This document shows, piece after piece, positions 20,424-33,186 of a stretch of DNA of 64,000 nt (position 1 is its first letter; the number at the start of each line of letters is the position of its first letter). Below the pieces are notes generated by a model that had not been told where the DNA came from, ran no database searches, and saw only the letters and a program-made list of their open reading frames with translations. Source of the DNA: Leishmania donovani. Lineage: Eukaryota > Euglenozoa > Kinetoplastea > Trypanosomatida > Trypanosomatidae. The stretch is taken from contig NC_018256.1 of the NCBI RefSeq assembly GCF_000227135.1, positions 1,003,433-1,067,432 on the forward strand, written 5' to 3'. The position numbers were made by a program, and so were the translations under genes.

Positions 20424-22786
20424 GGAAAGGATGGTGGATGAAAGCTGTGGAGGTGGCAGAGCAAAAGCAAGGAGAGCAAAGAGGGATAATGAGCGTGCGC
20501 CAGTGCGCACGTATGTGAGCGTGGAGGGTTTACAGGCATGCGTGTCTGGCACCAGCCAAACGAAAGAAAAAGCTTACAGCCGTGCCTCTACAAGGAGGGG
20601 GGTCCGTGTAAAGAGAGGACGAGAGCGAAATGGAGAGAAGGCTGGCCTTTCTCGTAGGAAGAGCAGCAACACTGCGTGACACCGTCCCAGAAAACTTTCT
20701 CCTCTCCCCGTTCCGCGGCACACGAGAACAGAAACGACACGTGAGAGAGTTGTCAGCTCTGCCTGTTCGCTCCTGAGCGTGAGGTGATTCACTTTCTTAT
20801 GGTCTCTGCCATGGCTGGCTTCCCTTTTGTTTTTCTTTCGCCTTGCCATGTGTGTACGCGCTGGTGCGCAGTTTTCGGTGACTTTCCGTTTCGGGGGCTC
20901 TCGAGCTGCATTCGGATCCCCCCGCCTCCTCCCCAGACGGACGTGCGCCGCCGCCTTCTTCAGTCCAATTCGCACTCGCCGTTTGCCCACGAAGGCAAGA
21001 TACGGAAAATGAGCGTGGAAGAGAGGGAGCCATCGTGGAGAGGCCGTGACGTCGACAGCAGAACCAAGCTCCTTGTCCCTGCCGAAGAGCGAGGAGAGCA
21101 ACGTCCGCGCAGAAGCGCACGGCGCATATCGAGGGAGGCGGCGCATGAAGCCGGCACTGCAACGCCTAAGGCCGTTCTGTGCAGTTATGCAGCATTCTTC
21201 CACAGTTATCTGTGAGAGACACACATGCGCACGCACTAGCGCAGCCTTCAAGAGGCACAAGCGCAGCGTCACGCACTTTTTCGGCCATCAGTCGCTTCGT
21301 TGTCTACCCACCCCACCTCCCCTCGCCGCCTCTGCTCGCTCGGGTCAGTGAAGCATGCATGGTGTGGCATGACTCGGCATAAAGGCTGTGATGGAGAAAA
21401 GGAAACAAAGCTGGAAGCACCACACCGAGCATGCGCCCTCCTGTGCACGTGTGAGACTTTTTCCTCCTCTCGCGACTCACGGCAAACACGGGCGTAATGG
21501 CGTGGGCGATGATAAGGCGACGGTGATTGTACATATTCACACGCCCCACCCACCACCCCGGTGACACGTACATCGAAGATGCAGCGGTCAACGAAAGCGG
21601 CGGCAAGGGGCACAGCGAAAGGCATGAAGCTAGGCAGAAACAATACAAGGAAGAAACGATGAAAGCACAAATTCACGCTCATGCACGGTGAAAAAGATAT
21701 GCAAATGAAGAAGCCCCCACAGCCAGACGCACGTCGTCGAGCTGGTGCAGGCGCGTCCGCTTGCTTAAATGTGACAGTTTTGCCGTGAGTGTGCAACACT
21801 CCTCCTGGAGAGGGTCACAGAAATCCCAGGCGACGGCGGTGTCAGCAACGGCCATACGTAGGATATGGGAAACAAAGAAAGAAGTGAAAAAAGGCGCATG
21901 AGGCAGAAAAGCGGTTGAGCTAGAGGTGCACCGTAGCACCTGTGAGGTGGCGGGTCAAGGCTGATAGAGCGTCGATACCTAATAGCGAACCTCAGTGGGG
22001 AAGGCATGGGAGGAATGAAAAGTCCGCTAACGCAGGGCACATCGGAGCAGAGGAAGAGGAGGACCAGAACACAACGCGTGACGGCACAAAACAAAGCGTG
22101 TGAGGCGTTAGATGAAACGAGGGGGAGAAAGGCGAAGACTTCAGAAACAAATTTGGAGCAACTGGCCAGCCGTGCCTGTGCCAACGCGCAAAGTCGACGT
22201 TCCCTTGCCTTGCCTCCTCCTCGCAGCCTCGACGATATCAGCCGTGACACGCCTGTGTGTGTGTGTGTGTGTACGTGTACGTGTGTATGTGTAATGTTTT
22301 TTTTTTCTTTTTTCATCTTCTCTGCCACATACACGCGCGGAGACGAGCGAGTCAGCGATAGAGAGAGAAACAGAGATAGGCGAAACGGAAAATGAAAGAG
22401 GGCGCAAAGGGGTGTTCAAACGAGAGCGCGCGTCACCTGCCGGCACTGCACCGGCATCTTGCCAACACACTGCACGCACGAGGAAGTGAATATCCTCAAC
22501 GAGAAAAAAGTTAGGATGAGGGAGAGTGAAGAATGAGAAACGAGCGAGGAGACAAGGTGGCTGGTGTGATAGTTTCGAAAGGGTGAGGCACATACATGTA
22601 CACATCGATGGATGCGACTCGCAACATCGCCCAGCCGTCTCGCACACATACACACATAACGCTTGGAGGCGCGCGCAGGTGTGTGCGTAGTAGTACACAT
22701 ACCGTATCAATACCAAGGTGAATTCGAACAGAGAAAAAGAGGAGAGCGTGCGAAGGGGACTTCCTCAAAAGAGCGTCGCCACTGAA
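20424..22786. other. Long intergenic spacer / 3' flank of acyltransferase 1
   Basis: No gene was supported. A (GT)n run is at about 22253-22289, with T-rich tracts after it. Several 100-230-codon open frames have repeat-driven or random composition. Confidence 0.55.
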
Positions 22787-23761
22787 TCAGAGCTGGCCAG
22801 CGTGTCCCTCAACGATCATCCGCCTCCCTCTCTCCCCTCCCTGGTCTGCATGTCGAGCAACGTGCCGCGGCTCGCATTTAAGCCTCTTGCCCTTCAACAC
22901 CATATCGTCAAGGTGCTTCTGCATCTCTTCGCGCAGCCCCGTCGCGAGCGAGCGTGCGTCTTCCTCGTCAGGGTTGTAGTCGTACTTGCCGATGTACACG
23001 TACACATCCGCCGGGTAACCCGGCAAGCCCTTCAAGGACGGCGGCCATACCTCGTGGTTGCCGTAGCTGACGCAGTAATACAAGGGCATCTGGTGCGCCA
23101 GGATCGTTTTGAAGCTGCCGAGTCGGAAGTCCTTGAGCACCTCCGGTGTGCGGTTCACCATGCCCTCCGGGTAGAAGCAAAGGCTCTTACCCTTCTTCAC
23201 CCAGTTCTCGACGTCGGCGGCGACGGCAGCCTGCTTGTCCTTGTCGACCGAAAAGGAGGCGCTGTTCTCATCCGAGAAGTACACCGGGAAGTACGCGGCG
23301 CACCGCAGCGCGTACCCGAACAGCGGAAGGTTCAGAAGCGAGCTCTTCAAGAAGGTGCGGCCGTTCCACAAGACCGAGTACGGAATGACAGACATGGAAA
23401 AGAAGGGGTCAAACAGGCTGCAGTGACACGAGCAGATGGCGCCTCGCTGCATGACGCTGTAGGGTAGCGATCCGGGCATCTGTACGGTGTGCACGTGTGG
23501 CACGTTTGCAGAAAAATACACCTTGAAGACGACGTGCTTGCAGAAGCGCGAGAGGGCCTGAGCAGTGGAGGCGGGAATGATGTTCAGCGTGTAGGCAAAA
23601 AAGGAGATGATGCGGCAGGCAATGTGAGTCACAATGACGGCGATGGCTAGGTGCAATGAGAACCAAACACGCATCAGCAGCACAGAAAGCATGCGCTGGT
23701 GCAGCAGCCACAGAAAGCACCCGTAGAGGGGCATGAAGACGGTCCACAGCAGCGGCAGCAT
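22787..23761 (-). CDS. PlsC-family acyltransferase, paralogue 1 (1-acyl-glycerol-3-phosphate acyltransferase-like)
   Basis: The protein has 324 residues from the ATG at 23761 (MLPLLW). N-terminal hydrophobic segments at about 1-20, 30-48 and 50-65 are likely membrane helices. The HX4D catalytic box is CHCSLFD (His113, Asp118), and the substrate-binding box is FYPEGMVNRT (196-205), as in PlsC/LPAT enzymes that acylate lysophosphatidate on ER membranes. Residues about 174-283 are encoded by a 332-bp tract identical to that of the neighbouring paralogue, after which the C-terminus diverges (GKRLKCEPRH onward, about 35 residues of unrelated sequence). The substrate cannot be told from sequence. 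Tandem arrangement with the next gene indicates duplication. Confidence 0.85.
   Translation of the reverse strand: MLPLLWTVFMPLYGCFLWLLHQRMLSVLLMRVWFSLHLAIAVIVTHIACRIISFFAYTLNIIPASTAQALSRFCKHVVFKVYFSANVPHVHTVQMPGSLPYSVMQRGAICSCHCSLFDPFFSMSVIPYSVLWNGRTFLKSSLLNLPLFGYALRCAAYFPVYFSDENSASFSVDKDKQAAVAADVENWVKKGKSLCFYPEGMVNRTPEVLKDFRLGSFKTILAHQMPLYYCVSYGNHEVWPPSLKGLPGYPADVYVYIGKYDYNPDEEDARSLATGLREEMQKHLDDMVLKGKRLKCEPRHVARHADQGGERGRRMIVEGHAGQL
22913..23244 (-). repeat. Gene-conversion-like identical tract, copy A
   Basis: These 332 bp match 25477-25808 base for base, while sequence on both sides is diverged. The tract lies wholly inside the acyltransferase coding region. Confidence 0.9.
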
Positions 23762-25401
23762 CGCATGAATCTGCCTACGTGTGTATGTAGATGGATACGG
23801 GGGTGCATATGTATGATTACGATGGAGAGGGAAGGTGCGACGGGCACGGAGGTGCAGCACCAAGAAGCATGGGCTAATGAGAAGCGGGGAGCCGGCCGTT
23901 GGCAAGTGTCAACTGCTGAGCACCGAGAGAGAATGTGTGTGTGTGTACGTGTAACGTGGAAGTGTCCGAATAAGGAGGAGGTTGTGGTGAGATGCGGACA
24001 AAAAAGCCTACATAATACGAGCGGGGCGTCTGTGTCCGCGATGCTTGAGTGAGAATGAGAGGTGGTGTGGAGGAAAATGGCACGTGCGTGTGCTCCAGTC
24101 GAAACGTTTAGGTATAAGGAATAGAACCCAGAGCAATACATGCATGTATCAACATGGGCGCTTCAGTTTGAGTTGCCTGCAAGAGAGGATTGCACGCGGC
24201 AACGCACATGTGTGGCGGTCCAGCGGACATACAGAAGGTGAATAGCAACAAGAGCGGAGAGCATAGAGAGGGGAGGGTAAAGAGAGGAGATAGCGCGAGC
24301 GAGAAACCGGCACACAAGCGCGCGCGCACCAGCAAGGAGAGAGACACATCGACGGGCACGCTTCCATACGACCTATTGGCACGAAACGTCAAAAAACGCG
24401 ACGCCTCTGCCCCTTCTCCTCCGCGCCGCGTCCTTTGCGGCTTCGAAGCAACCCTTTTCCGGGAAATGTGCACGCCTGAGCCCAAGAGAACGAAAAGAGA
24501 GAGGAAGGAGCTGTTTGTGGTTGCTGCGCGTGCGCTCTCTCCATCTCCTGCTGCCCTCTCCTCAAAGACATTGTGAGTGCCACGCAGTGGATGCTGATGA
24601 TGTTGATAACGCTACAACGACAAAAGCAGGAGGTGATGATGCGTTGCGCATTGGTCCAGTCTCACAAATCTAGCTAGGGCGTCATGTACGCCGTTCTCTT
24701 CGCTCTCTTCCCAAACTCGCTGTCCGAAGCCCTCCTCTCCTGAGCTGTCATAAACCGTTCTCCGCCATAGCATAACGACAAGAAAAGCGAGTTAGGGGGG
24801 AGGAGGCCAAGAAAATAAGGAAGGAGAAAGACAAGTACTGCGAGCACGAATTGTGCTGGCGAGATGATCTCAATCCGTGTAAAAGATGATTATGAATGTA
24901 ACATTGGAAGCCGAAAGGGCGCAACAAGACCTTCGCTAACGCAGCGCAATGAAGTGACAAGGCGAGGTGGAAGCGCCCCCTCCCCACTGGTAGAGGTGAG
25001 TGTGCAGTAGACGTCGTGGAGTGGCAAAGCAGAGAGAAGCCATTCGATGGAAGGCTCGTGTTCGCTCTTGACGGCAACGGCAGGCCCCCTCACTCTATCG
25101 CAGTCGCCAGTGCCTGCGCTTGTGTATGCTGGTGTGTGTGTGTGTGTGTGTCTGTTCCCCTTCACAGCTTTCCAGTTCGACGATCTCTGGCGGAGGGTGT
25201 GCACACGCGCCCCTTGCGGACAACCCGTGCCGAGCACCTGAGAGTGGGTGTGCGTATTTTTACATCTGTGTGAGCAAGCATCACCGAACAGCGTCTGCCT
25301 GCCCTGACGTATCGTCGTGAACGACTCACTTGGGTGTTCCCATCGTTGCCTCGAACACTTACTTGTCCTCGGTCTGCTATGTGCGCGCATGCACACTACG
25401 C
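23762..25401. other. Spacer between the two acyltransferase genes
   Basis: It contains (GT)n runs near 23936-23946 and 25133-25151 and pyrimidine-rich tracts on the minus strand. No CDS was supported. Confidence 0.55.
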
Positions 25402-26325
25402 CTAGGCTTTTGCGGTGGACCGCTTCCACCAGGGTTTGTGCCCCCGCTTTTCCCGCAGCGCCAACATCTCGTCCATGTGCTTCTGCATCTCTTCGCGCAG
25501 CCCCGTCGCGAGCGAGCGTGCGTCTTCCTCGTCAGGGTTGTAGTCGTACTTGCCGATGTACACGTACACATCCGCCGGGTAACCCGGCAAGCCCTTCAAG
25601 GACGGCGGCCATACCTCGTGGTTGCCGTAGCTGACGCAGTAATACAAGGGCATCTGGTGCGCCAGGATCGTTTTGAAGCTGCCGAGTCGGAAGTCCTTGA
25701 GCACCTCCGGTGTGCGGTTCACCATGCCCTCCGGGTAGAAGCAAAGGCTCTTACCCTTCTTCACCCAGTTCTCGACGTCGGCGGCGACGGCAGCCTGCTT
25801 GTCCTTGTGCACTGAGAACGAGTCCGCGTCCGTGGAGCTGAAGTAGACAGGGAAGTGGCCGCACATGACAATCACGGTGCCAAACAGGGGAAGCTTGCGC
25901 AGGCTTGCTTTGAAAAAGGTCTTCACCTTGTAGATGTAGCGGTACGGAACATACCACAAGAACAGAATCGTGTCGAAGAAACTCGAGTGGCACAAGCACA
26001 TGTTATGCTGCTCCGTGATCGACGAAAACGACAGAGAGCCGGGCAAGTGCTCCACACGGATGTGCGGACTGTGGAAGCGCAGCCAGTACCCGAACGTGGT
26101 GGCGCACACACACCGCGCCAGCGACTGCGATGTTTCCGTGTCCAAGAGGTGTACCTTCTTCAGCAGGCTGAGCGCCACACCGCAAAGCCAGCTTATGATC
26201 ACACACAGCACCAGGTGAAATGTATACCACGCCCGCATCACAATGAGAGGCACCTTACGCTCACGTAGCAGGCAAAGGAAACCGCCGTAGAGGGCGGCGA
26301 AGATAATCCACGAGAGGAGACTCAT
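25402..26325 (-). CDS. PlsC-family acyltransferase, paralogue 2
   Basis: The protein has 307 residues, starting MSLLSW at 26325. Its layout is the same as its neighbour: hydrophobic N-terminal segments, the HX4D box CHSSFFD at His113/Asp118 and the FYPEGMVNRT box. N-terminal residues 1-172 are clearly diverged from paralogue 1, whereas the C-terminal half is identical at DNA level through about residue 283, followed by its own basic tail (KRGHKPWWKRSTAKA). A plausible acceptor (T-rich tract, then TGAG ending at 26358) lies about 33 nt upstream. It is likely an ER-membrane lysophospholipid acyltransferase; different N-termini suggest different acyl or headgroup preference (inference). Confidence 0.88.
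   Translation of the reverse strand: MSLLSWIIFAALYGGFLCLLRERKVPLIVMRAWYTFHLVLCVIISWLCGVALSLLKKVHLLDTETSQSLARCVCATTFGYWLRFHSPHIRVEHLPGSLSFSSITEQHNMCLCHSSFFDTILFLWYVPYRYIYKVKTFFKASLRKLPLFGTVIVMCGHFPVYFSSTDADSFSVHKDKQAAVAADVENWVKKGKSLCFYPEGMVNRTPEVLKDFRLGSFKTILAHQMPLYYCVSYGNHEVWPPSLKGLPGYPADVYVYIGKYDYNPDEEDARSLATGLREEMQKHMDEMLALREKRGHKPWWKRSTAKA
25477..25808 (-). repeat. Gene-conversion-like identical tract, copy B
   Basis: It is identical over 332 bp to 22913-23244, in direct orientation with an offset of 2564 bp. The edges are abrupt. Confidence 0.9.
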
Positions 26326-27640
26326 TCCCTCGTGCGGCAGTCGTGGAGGGCTAATCGCTCAGCAAGGAAATAAAAAAAAGGAAGGGAGACAATCTGAAAG
26401 GAGGGACGGCCGCGGGAAAAGGCCGCGGAATGGAAGCGTTTGTAGAACACCAACAACAAAAAAATGGCACTGTCCTCCTTTCTTCGTTTCGTTTTGTATG
26501 TTGGTGTTGTAGGGAGGGAACGGGGGGGGAGGGGGCGAGTGCGTTCGTGCAGAGGCGCCAACAAAGCGCCGTGGGGCCTGGGGCAAACGATATACGTTGA
26601 CGAATGCGTGCGTGTGGAGGCGGCTCATGCGTGTGGGCGGGTGCGGAAGGGTGAAAAAGGGGGAGGGAGAAAGAGCAGCGGATAGAGAGGAGCAGCGATT
26701 TGGAGGAACCAGTGAAAGAGCGTGAGTACTATCAGGAGGAGGAGGAAGACGTCATGCGCAGATGCACAGACAAGGCGAGCGGGAGATGGAAAGCTAGGTC
26801 AACGGCAAGTGTGTGTGTGTGGGGGGGGGGAGGGCGAACTCGCGCTATCTGCTCGTGTTTGCCTCATTCCTTTCTCCTCTTCAACTTTGCTTGCATTCAT
26901 TTATATTCGTTTTTTGTCGTCTGTTTTTCCGCGGCAGCAGCCCGCACATGCACCCAAGCAGTTTCTGTTTCCCTTCATGTGTCCTACTTTATCGTGTGTG
27001 CCCGTCCCCTACGCAGCAAGGACAGCCCGGCGACGCTGCGTTGATTCAGTCCCACCTTCTGCCGCCTCCAATTACCCTCTCCCCATCATTCACACTCTGA
27101 TAGGGATAGGGGCATCCGCAAAACGAGAAAACAAGGGGAGACACAAAAGGAAAAGGTAAAAGGAGGTGCGGGATCGGCGCTGGGTGGAAGGACACCACCT
27201 AAGCGTGCAATCTGCATGCACGCTCGCTGACACCGTGGCCGCGCCGTATTCATCCCTGCGTTGTGGCACGCACGTCGGCTGGCGCGATTTCTCGACCTCG
27301 ATCCTCCCCTTTCGCACACACACACATACATCCACCCTTGGCCCTCAGGGTAGCACCACCTCCTCAATGGGAAGCTTATGCTGCTTCATAGACTCGTCAT
27401 ATGGCAGTTCGCCCATCCAGGAAAACGCATGCTTAGGCGTGCTGCAGAAGCACAGAGAAGGAGGCTGGAAGACGCGCGCGCGTGGCAGGCAATATCGACA
27501 ACAAGAACAAACAGTGATGATGCAACGTGAATGCACATATTCACCCGCGACCATGCGCACATGCCCATACACAAAGGCAAGCCCTTTCGCCTTCGCAGGA
27601 AGAAAATTATCAAAAAGACACCATAATACACTTTATTTTC
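26326..27640. other. Gene-poor spacer, part 1
   Basis: No supported CDS was found. The stretch contains a (GT)n/(G)n run at about 26809-26831 and generic mixed sequence. Confidence 0.55.
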
Positions 27641-28232
27641 TTCAAGGTGCTCACCATTTCTGGCGTACAAGAGTGAAACCCCACTCAGCTCACCTCAGGG
27701 CCTGTCACAGGCCCCATCCGCGTGGGGCGAGGCAGCGCTAGACACACGTGTTACAGCAATGCGCCGACTCCGTCATCCCAGCACCGCCCCTACGCAAAAC
27801 TCTACTCGCCCCCCCCCCCGCATCGCAGGTCGCCTCACAGCAGCTACCCTTGTGCTGGTCGCCACCCAGTGCATCTCCTCGCGGTCCCGCACTCCGGCGC
27901 CCCACACCAGTGGGGCAGTGCGAGGCCCGGGGGTGGGATACGTACGAGTCGCGCTGACACTTCGCCCATCACATGGATGGCAGAAGCGTGCGCACCGTCG
28001 CTGGCCTCTCCAGCGCAACAATGTCCACAGCCTGACCGCCGGCATCCGTAGCGGCAAACCACTCTGGCCTCCCCCTCACGTCGTAGGCACTTGGCCCTGT
28101 CACCACCAGAGGTGGCTCGGCATTGGCAGGGGATAGGGAGAGGCTGCTTGGCTTCCCCACGCAGAGTGGGGGGAGGGGGTGTACTGGCCCCTGCGGTACC
28201 GCTCACGGAGGTGTGTGTCCTCCCGTCATCAG
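27641..28232 (-). repeat. SIDER-type retroposon, young-looking copy
   Basis: It is in minus orientation with the 5' hallmark at about 28140-28232. It is almost identical to the copies at 45.4 kb and 39.8 kb over hundreds of bases; only C-run length and a few bases differ. The left end (27641-27675) is A-rich on the minus strand, like a retroposon 3' tail. Confidence 0.9.
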
Positions 28233-31200
28233 CAAATGCCCTAGGACACCCGAGAGAAAAGAGGAGCACGATGAGAAAAACAGAGACACACGTGGCAAGA
28301 GAGAAAGGAGGGGGTAAACCGCAACCGCAGCCAAGCAAATCAGAACACACGTACACACACATAGAGAGGCCATCTGGATAGGGGAAGGGCAAAGAGCGAA
28401 ACAAGTGACGACCGGGGCGAGCACAGAAAAAGGGAGGGAGGTAAGAATGCCCTAAATAGGGAAAGGGGAGAAGAGAGCAATCAAAATCAAAAAGAAAAAC
28501 AGATGAGAACAGAAATAATAATAAAGAAAGGAGGGGAGAAGGCCAACAAAAGAGGGGAGAAGCGACGCCCAGACACATTACACCATCAACCTGAAAATAT
28601 ATACTATCTCCCTCGCTCTCTCTATAGATATGGAAAGAAAAGACGCTAAAAGGAACCCGTGTGTGGGTGTGTGTATGCTTGTGCCTTAGCGAGCAGCACA
28701 GGAGGGGAGAGTAGGGTAGGGGAAGGGGCGGCAGAGTAAACTAAAAGGGGCTTGAGAAAGGAGAAAAAGAAAAGAGGGGCACACTCAACAAGCGTGAAGC
28801 ACGCACACGCACACGCACACGCGAAAAGAAAAAGAGACGCAAAATGATAGAGCCATACGAATGATGAGCGACAGAGACAAAAGGGAAGGGAAGGGAAGCA
28901 CATCCAAGACAGTGCGAGAGGCTAAGAAAGCAACGAGAGTAGAGGTAAGAAGAGCGATGATGCGACGCGACGGATGCATCCCACACGCACAAACACACAC
29001 GTGTACATCCTACATATGCGCTCAGAGAGCAGCACCTGAATCCTCTCGGTAAAAAGAAGAGTCAGTACCAGGAGAGCAAAATAATCAGAGCGCACGAGAG
29101 CCAGCAGACCAGACGAGGTGGAAAAAGAAGGGCGGAGAAAATCATACAGATGAGCTCACTTGTGGAAAAGAACACTGAAAACAAGGCACACACAGGCGCG
29201 CCCACGGTGGTGAAGACACGCGTGCAGATGATGGGGGTGGCCACCGCTGTGTGATGGTGATCGAGATCGAGGGTAGGCGAGCACTGACCGAGTGTAGAAA
29301 GGGAAGGCCATGCGTGCGAGAGAGCGAAGAGACACGTGCAGGAAGTGGAATGAGGAGACGACAAGGGACAAGATGGAAAAAGAAGTGGCGCGGGTGCAAC
29401 CGAAGAGAGCCGCAACGTGACAGGAGATCAAACGAAGAAAAAAAAAATGACAAAACGGAAGCATCTGTAGGCACGAATGGAATCGGCGGCGTCTGGGAAT
29501 ATTCGCTTCAACTGTCCATACGTTCTGGCTGCCGCACTAGCTAACTCTCTTCCTCCTGCTCCACATGCGCGGGCGTTGCACGCGCTTTCCTCCGACTGCA
29601 ACACTCCTCCATGTCCCTAAGAAATTGCGCATTCTTCTGTAATCTCCTGCAATGCAGCCACACACACACAAGCACACCCACCACATGCATACACAGAGAC
29701 AAGTACACAATCGACCTCCGCACGCTGCACCAACTACGGGCAGCAGCAGCAGCAGCGCACATCATCGCCGTAAAGAGAGCGAAAAAGAAGAACCGAGCAA
29801 ATAAAATGTATCGATATGGTTTTACAACAGAGGCAGCCTAATCCATTGAAACAGTGAGAGGCGTTCGCACGCAGACAAACGGAAAAATAACCGATAGATG
29901 GCTTAGAAGGGAGCATGACAAGCAGGCAAAGACAAAAGACGCACAGGCGAGAGAGGGGTGAGGGGGGATGCAAGAGGGTTCACAACGAGCAGCCGATGCA
30001 ACAGCACCGCACACAAGGGCAAAGGAGAGAGAAAGAGGAGGTAAGTGGGAGCACGAGTCACAAGGACTGTAGACGCCCTTTTTTGTCTTCTCGTGTATAA
30101 CTAAGTGCATATGTGTGTTCTTCTGCTCTCTGCTATATGCGCAGCGTAGCACCTCCAACAGCGTCCTCCCCTCTCTAGGGCAAGAATCAAAAGGGAGAGC
30201 GTTTGTGTGTGTGTGTGTGTGACAAGAGACAGAAAAGACAAGAAAAAAAAAATAGACGCCAGTGAACGGAATCGTCTGTGCTCCCGCGTGTGCGTGAGAT
30301 GCAAAGGCAGTAATGCTGGCAAGAAAAAGGTGCGTGAGGGCGAATAGATGGCCGAGACAAGAAGACCATATATAGGCGAGAGTTAGAGAAAAAGCGCATC
30401 CGGGTACGAGAGAGACGGGGGAGGGGGAGGGGGTAGGGAAAAGAAACGAAGGCGAGAGACGGAGGTGAAAGACGAGAGCAGCGACACATCGTTAGCAGCG
30501 AGAGGCGCACGCATAGAAATCAAAGAGGGAAGGGGGTGCGGCGAAGGATGAGGAAGCGGTGGTGCAGAGAAGGATTTTTTTCGTTGACCTCTTCAACACG
30601 CGATCACTCGCTCCCACGCCCACACGCCCACACGAGCACAAGAACAAATAAACGCCGATCCGTAATCGGTTTAAAGCTCATTAGAGGAAAACAAACAAAG
30701 AGCTCCACCACACCACGCCAACCAAAGGAAAAAGAGACAAATACAGAATCCAACGAAGGAAAGACATAGCGCACATACAAAACGAGGAAGGAAACCACTG
30801 TCAGCCGCTCCAGTAGTCGACGGCTGCCGTCAAGCGAGAAAAAGGAACGCAGCGGGTGATTAAGGGGCAGAGAGAGGGGGAGTGTAACAGGTGAATGAGC
30901 CGCCAGGTGACCTTCAGCACAAAGACAAGGTGCCGGTGGGTACTTACAACCCCTCCCTTGACATCCACAGAAACTCAGACACACACGCACATACAAACCG
31001 TGCCGCACTATCATTCATATGGATGCTCTCCCTCCTCGATGTGCATGCGCGGGCCACAAACGTGTGGGTGCGCGTTTGTGCTTCCGAATATGCCGATAAG
31101 TAGATCCCGGTGCACGACCTCGTCGCAGGAGCCATCGAGCGGTGCACATTGAAGGAAAGGAGTGAGAGCAAAATCAGAAGGGGTTTGGGTGAAACAGCCG

Positions 31201-33186
31201 GTACAGCGGCGTGCGCCGACAGCCGTGGAGGAACGAAAAAAAGAAAAAATGAAGCAGGGACACTGGTTAATAGATAAGCTGAAAAACAAAAATGAGGGGG
31301 GATAGAGGCAAAGAAAAAGAGCAGCGTCGCCCTTGCCTTCATAGGCTCAGCTACTCCTTTCTGTTTTTCCTCTTCGGTTGTACAACTGAATATGCGCAGG
31401 ACGGCAATGAGGCAGCAAAAATCAAACCTAACCCAATGGAGAAACAAGAACACACACACACACACGAGAACAGACGAAACAGACATATCGTGAGGAGTAC
31501 ACACGCACTTAAAAAAAAAGCATTACGTCTTACCTACGTGCACGCAGCACTCGTGCAAGCGAGCGAGGGGGGGGGCCCACGCTGTATTAGTGAAACTTAG
31601 GAGGGTGGAAAGGTTTAGAGACCCTCTTCCCGTGGATATATGCGTGTCGTCGTGTCTTGTCAGCGGTGGATGACTCTCCCCCCGCCCGCAGAGTCACAGG
31701 ATCACAAGAAGGTAGGATCAGAAGGAGCTTTGTCAGCACAGCGCTATCCACAGACATGCACACACACACACACACACACACGCAGCCTTTGGGCCGGCAG
31801 TCTCATGAGCGAATGAGACGCTCACACAGACACGAAAAAGCGGCCCAGTTTACTGAGAGGCGAAGACAGGGAGATCAGAGGAAGACATTCAACGCACGAC
31901 AAGTTGTGCAGACATGAAAAATACAGCAGAGGAATAAGGTACAAGGTCGATTCGGCTGAGGGAGCGAAACGAAAAAAAAGAGAAAAAAAAAACAACGGAG
32001 AAATCCATGAGTGAGAAGAACCACACATGTTCACAAGAAGGCTCCACGGGTGATGGGCTCGGCACACAGGCGTATATGGAGAGAGGCAGACAAGAAAGCA
32101 AAGGAGCGGAAGAGACGAAAAACAAAATTACAAGGCAGGGAAGGAGATACCCTCGCAAAGGTCACCGAGGGAGGGGAGGGGAGGGACAACACAAAACGAA
32201 AGAAGAAGAGCAGCGCTCCAAAAAGCAAACGTGCCTAAACACCGACACAAAATAACTCACACGCACACGCACACACACACACACAAAAAGAGCAGCTGCT
32301 TTAGTCCTTCTCTTCCCTTGCAAGATCTCTCCCTCCTCGTAATTGACACGGCGTTGTGCTCTTGTGCTATTGTCCTCCTGTTTTGTCACCTCGACTTCTT
32401 GCCCATCATTGTGATGCTTGGTTCACCTATGCAGAAGCGCGCGTATGTATGTGTGGTGTGTGAGGGGTGGTGGAGGGGTGTCTTTGCATGGCGGAAGAAA
32501 GAAGACCTTCCTGTCACACAGCGTAGCCACCAAGAAAGAAAAGGCCGGGTGCCTGGAAGAGAGGTGAAGGGCTCCCGTCACGCAGCAGCGCAAAGGACAT
32601 GTGAACGTTTTGACTTAAGTGGTGGTTCTAGTGGCATATGACTGTGCGGAAAACACCCAACGACCCAAGAATAAAGCAAAGGAGGGATCCTAGAGAGCGG
32701 GGGAGAAAACAGAAGAAAAACGAAAATAGTGACAGGCATCGTAGCAAAGAGCTGCGCTTGCATTAGCTAAGCGGCTGCACGCCAGTGGAGCAAAAAAGGG
32801 AACTTAGAAAGGAGGTGATTGTCAGCCAAAGCTGCAGCGTCAGTCTTGTATTCGAAATGTGACGCGAAAATGTTCGAGTCGACAGCCGCGCACTTTCTTC
32901 CTTGCTGGCACCTTTTATAAAGAACCCGCCTCTTTACCGCTTCTCTCAGAGTCGGATCCAGCTACCCGTCCCTTGCTCGTCCAAACGTGGTTTCCCTCAG
33001 CTGTTCTGCGCCCTCTCGCGCACTGACGGATGCCAGTTTATGACAACCACGAACGAGTGCACGTCCTTTCCTGTATCTAAAGAACACGCACACGCCTCTT
33101 GTTATCGCGACAACAAAACAAAAAGGAAACAGCAACAACATAAAAAAAGAAACTGTGAAGAAGTGAAGCAATCACGAATTCAGTCA
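28233..33186. other. Gene-poor spacer, part 2
   Basis: Nearly 5 kb are strongly purine-rich on the plus strand (pyrimidine-rich in the transcribed sense), with (CA)n at 31444-31463, 31756-31781 and 32259-32283. No ORF has a coding look. A 92-codon frame at 31011-31289 minus was considered and not accepted. Confidence 0.55.

Noticed and set aside
20574..21272. Minus-strand 232-codon frame
   Set aside because: Random-looking composition with no domain or sustained codon bias.
24590..24650. TGATGA strings that could be C boxes of snoRNAs
   Set aside because: No matching D box at proper distance and no terminal stem seen.
31011..31289. Minus-strand 92-codon frame with a fairly protein-like C-terminal part
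   Set aside because: It has a repeat-rich start, no recognisable domain and weak codon bias; it could be reconsidered if ribosome footprints exist.
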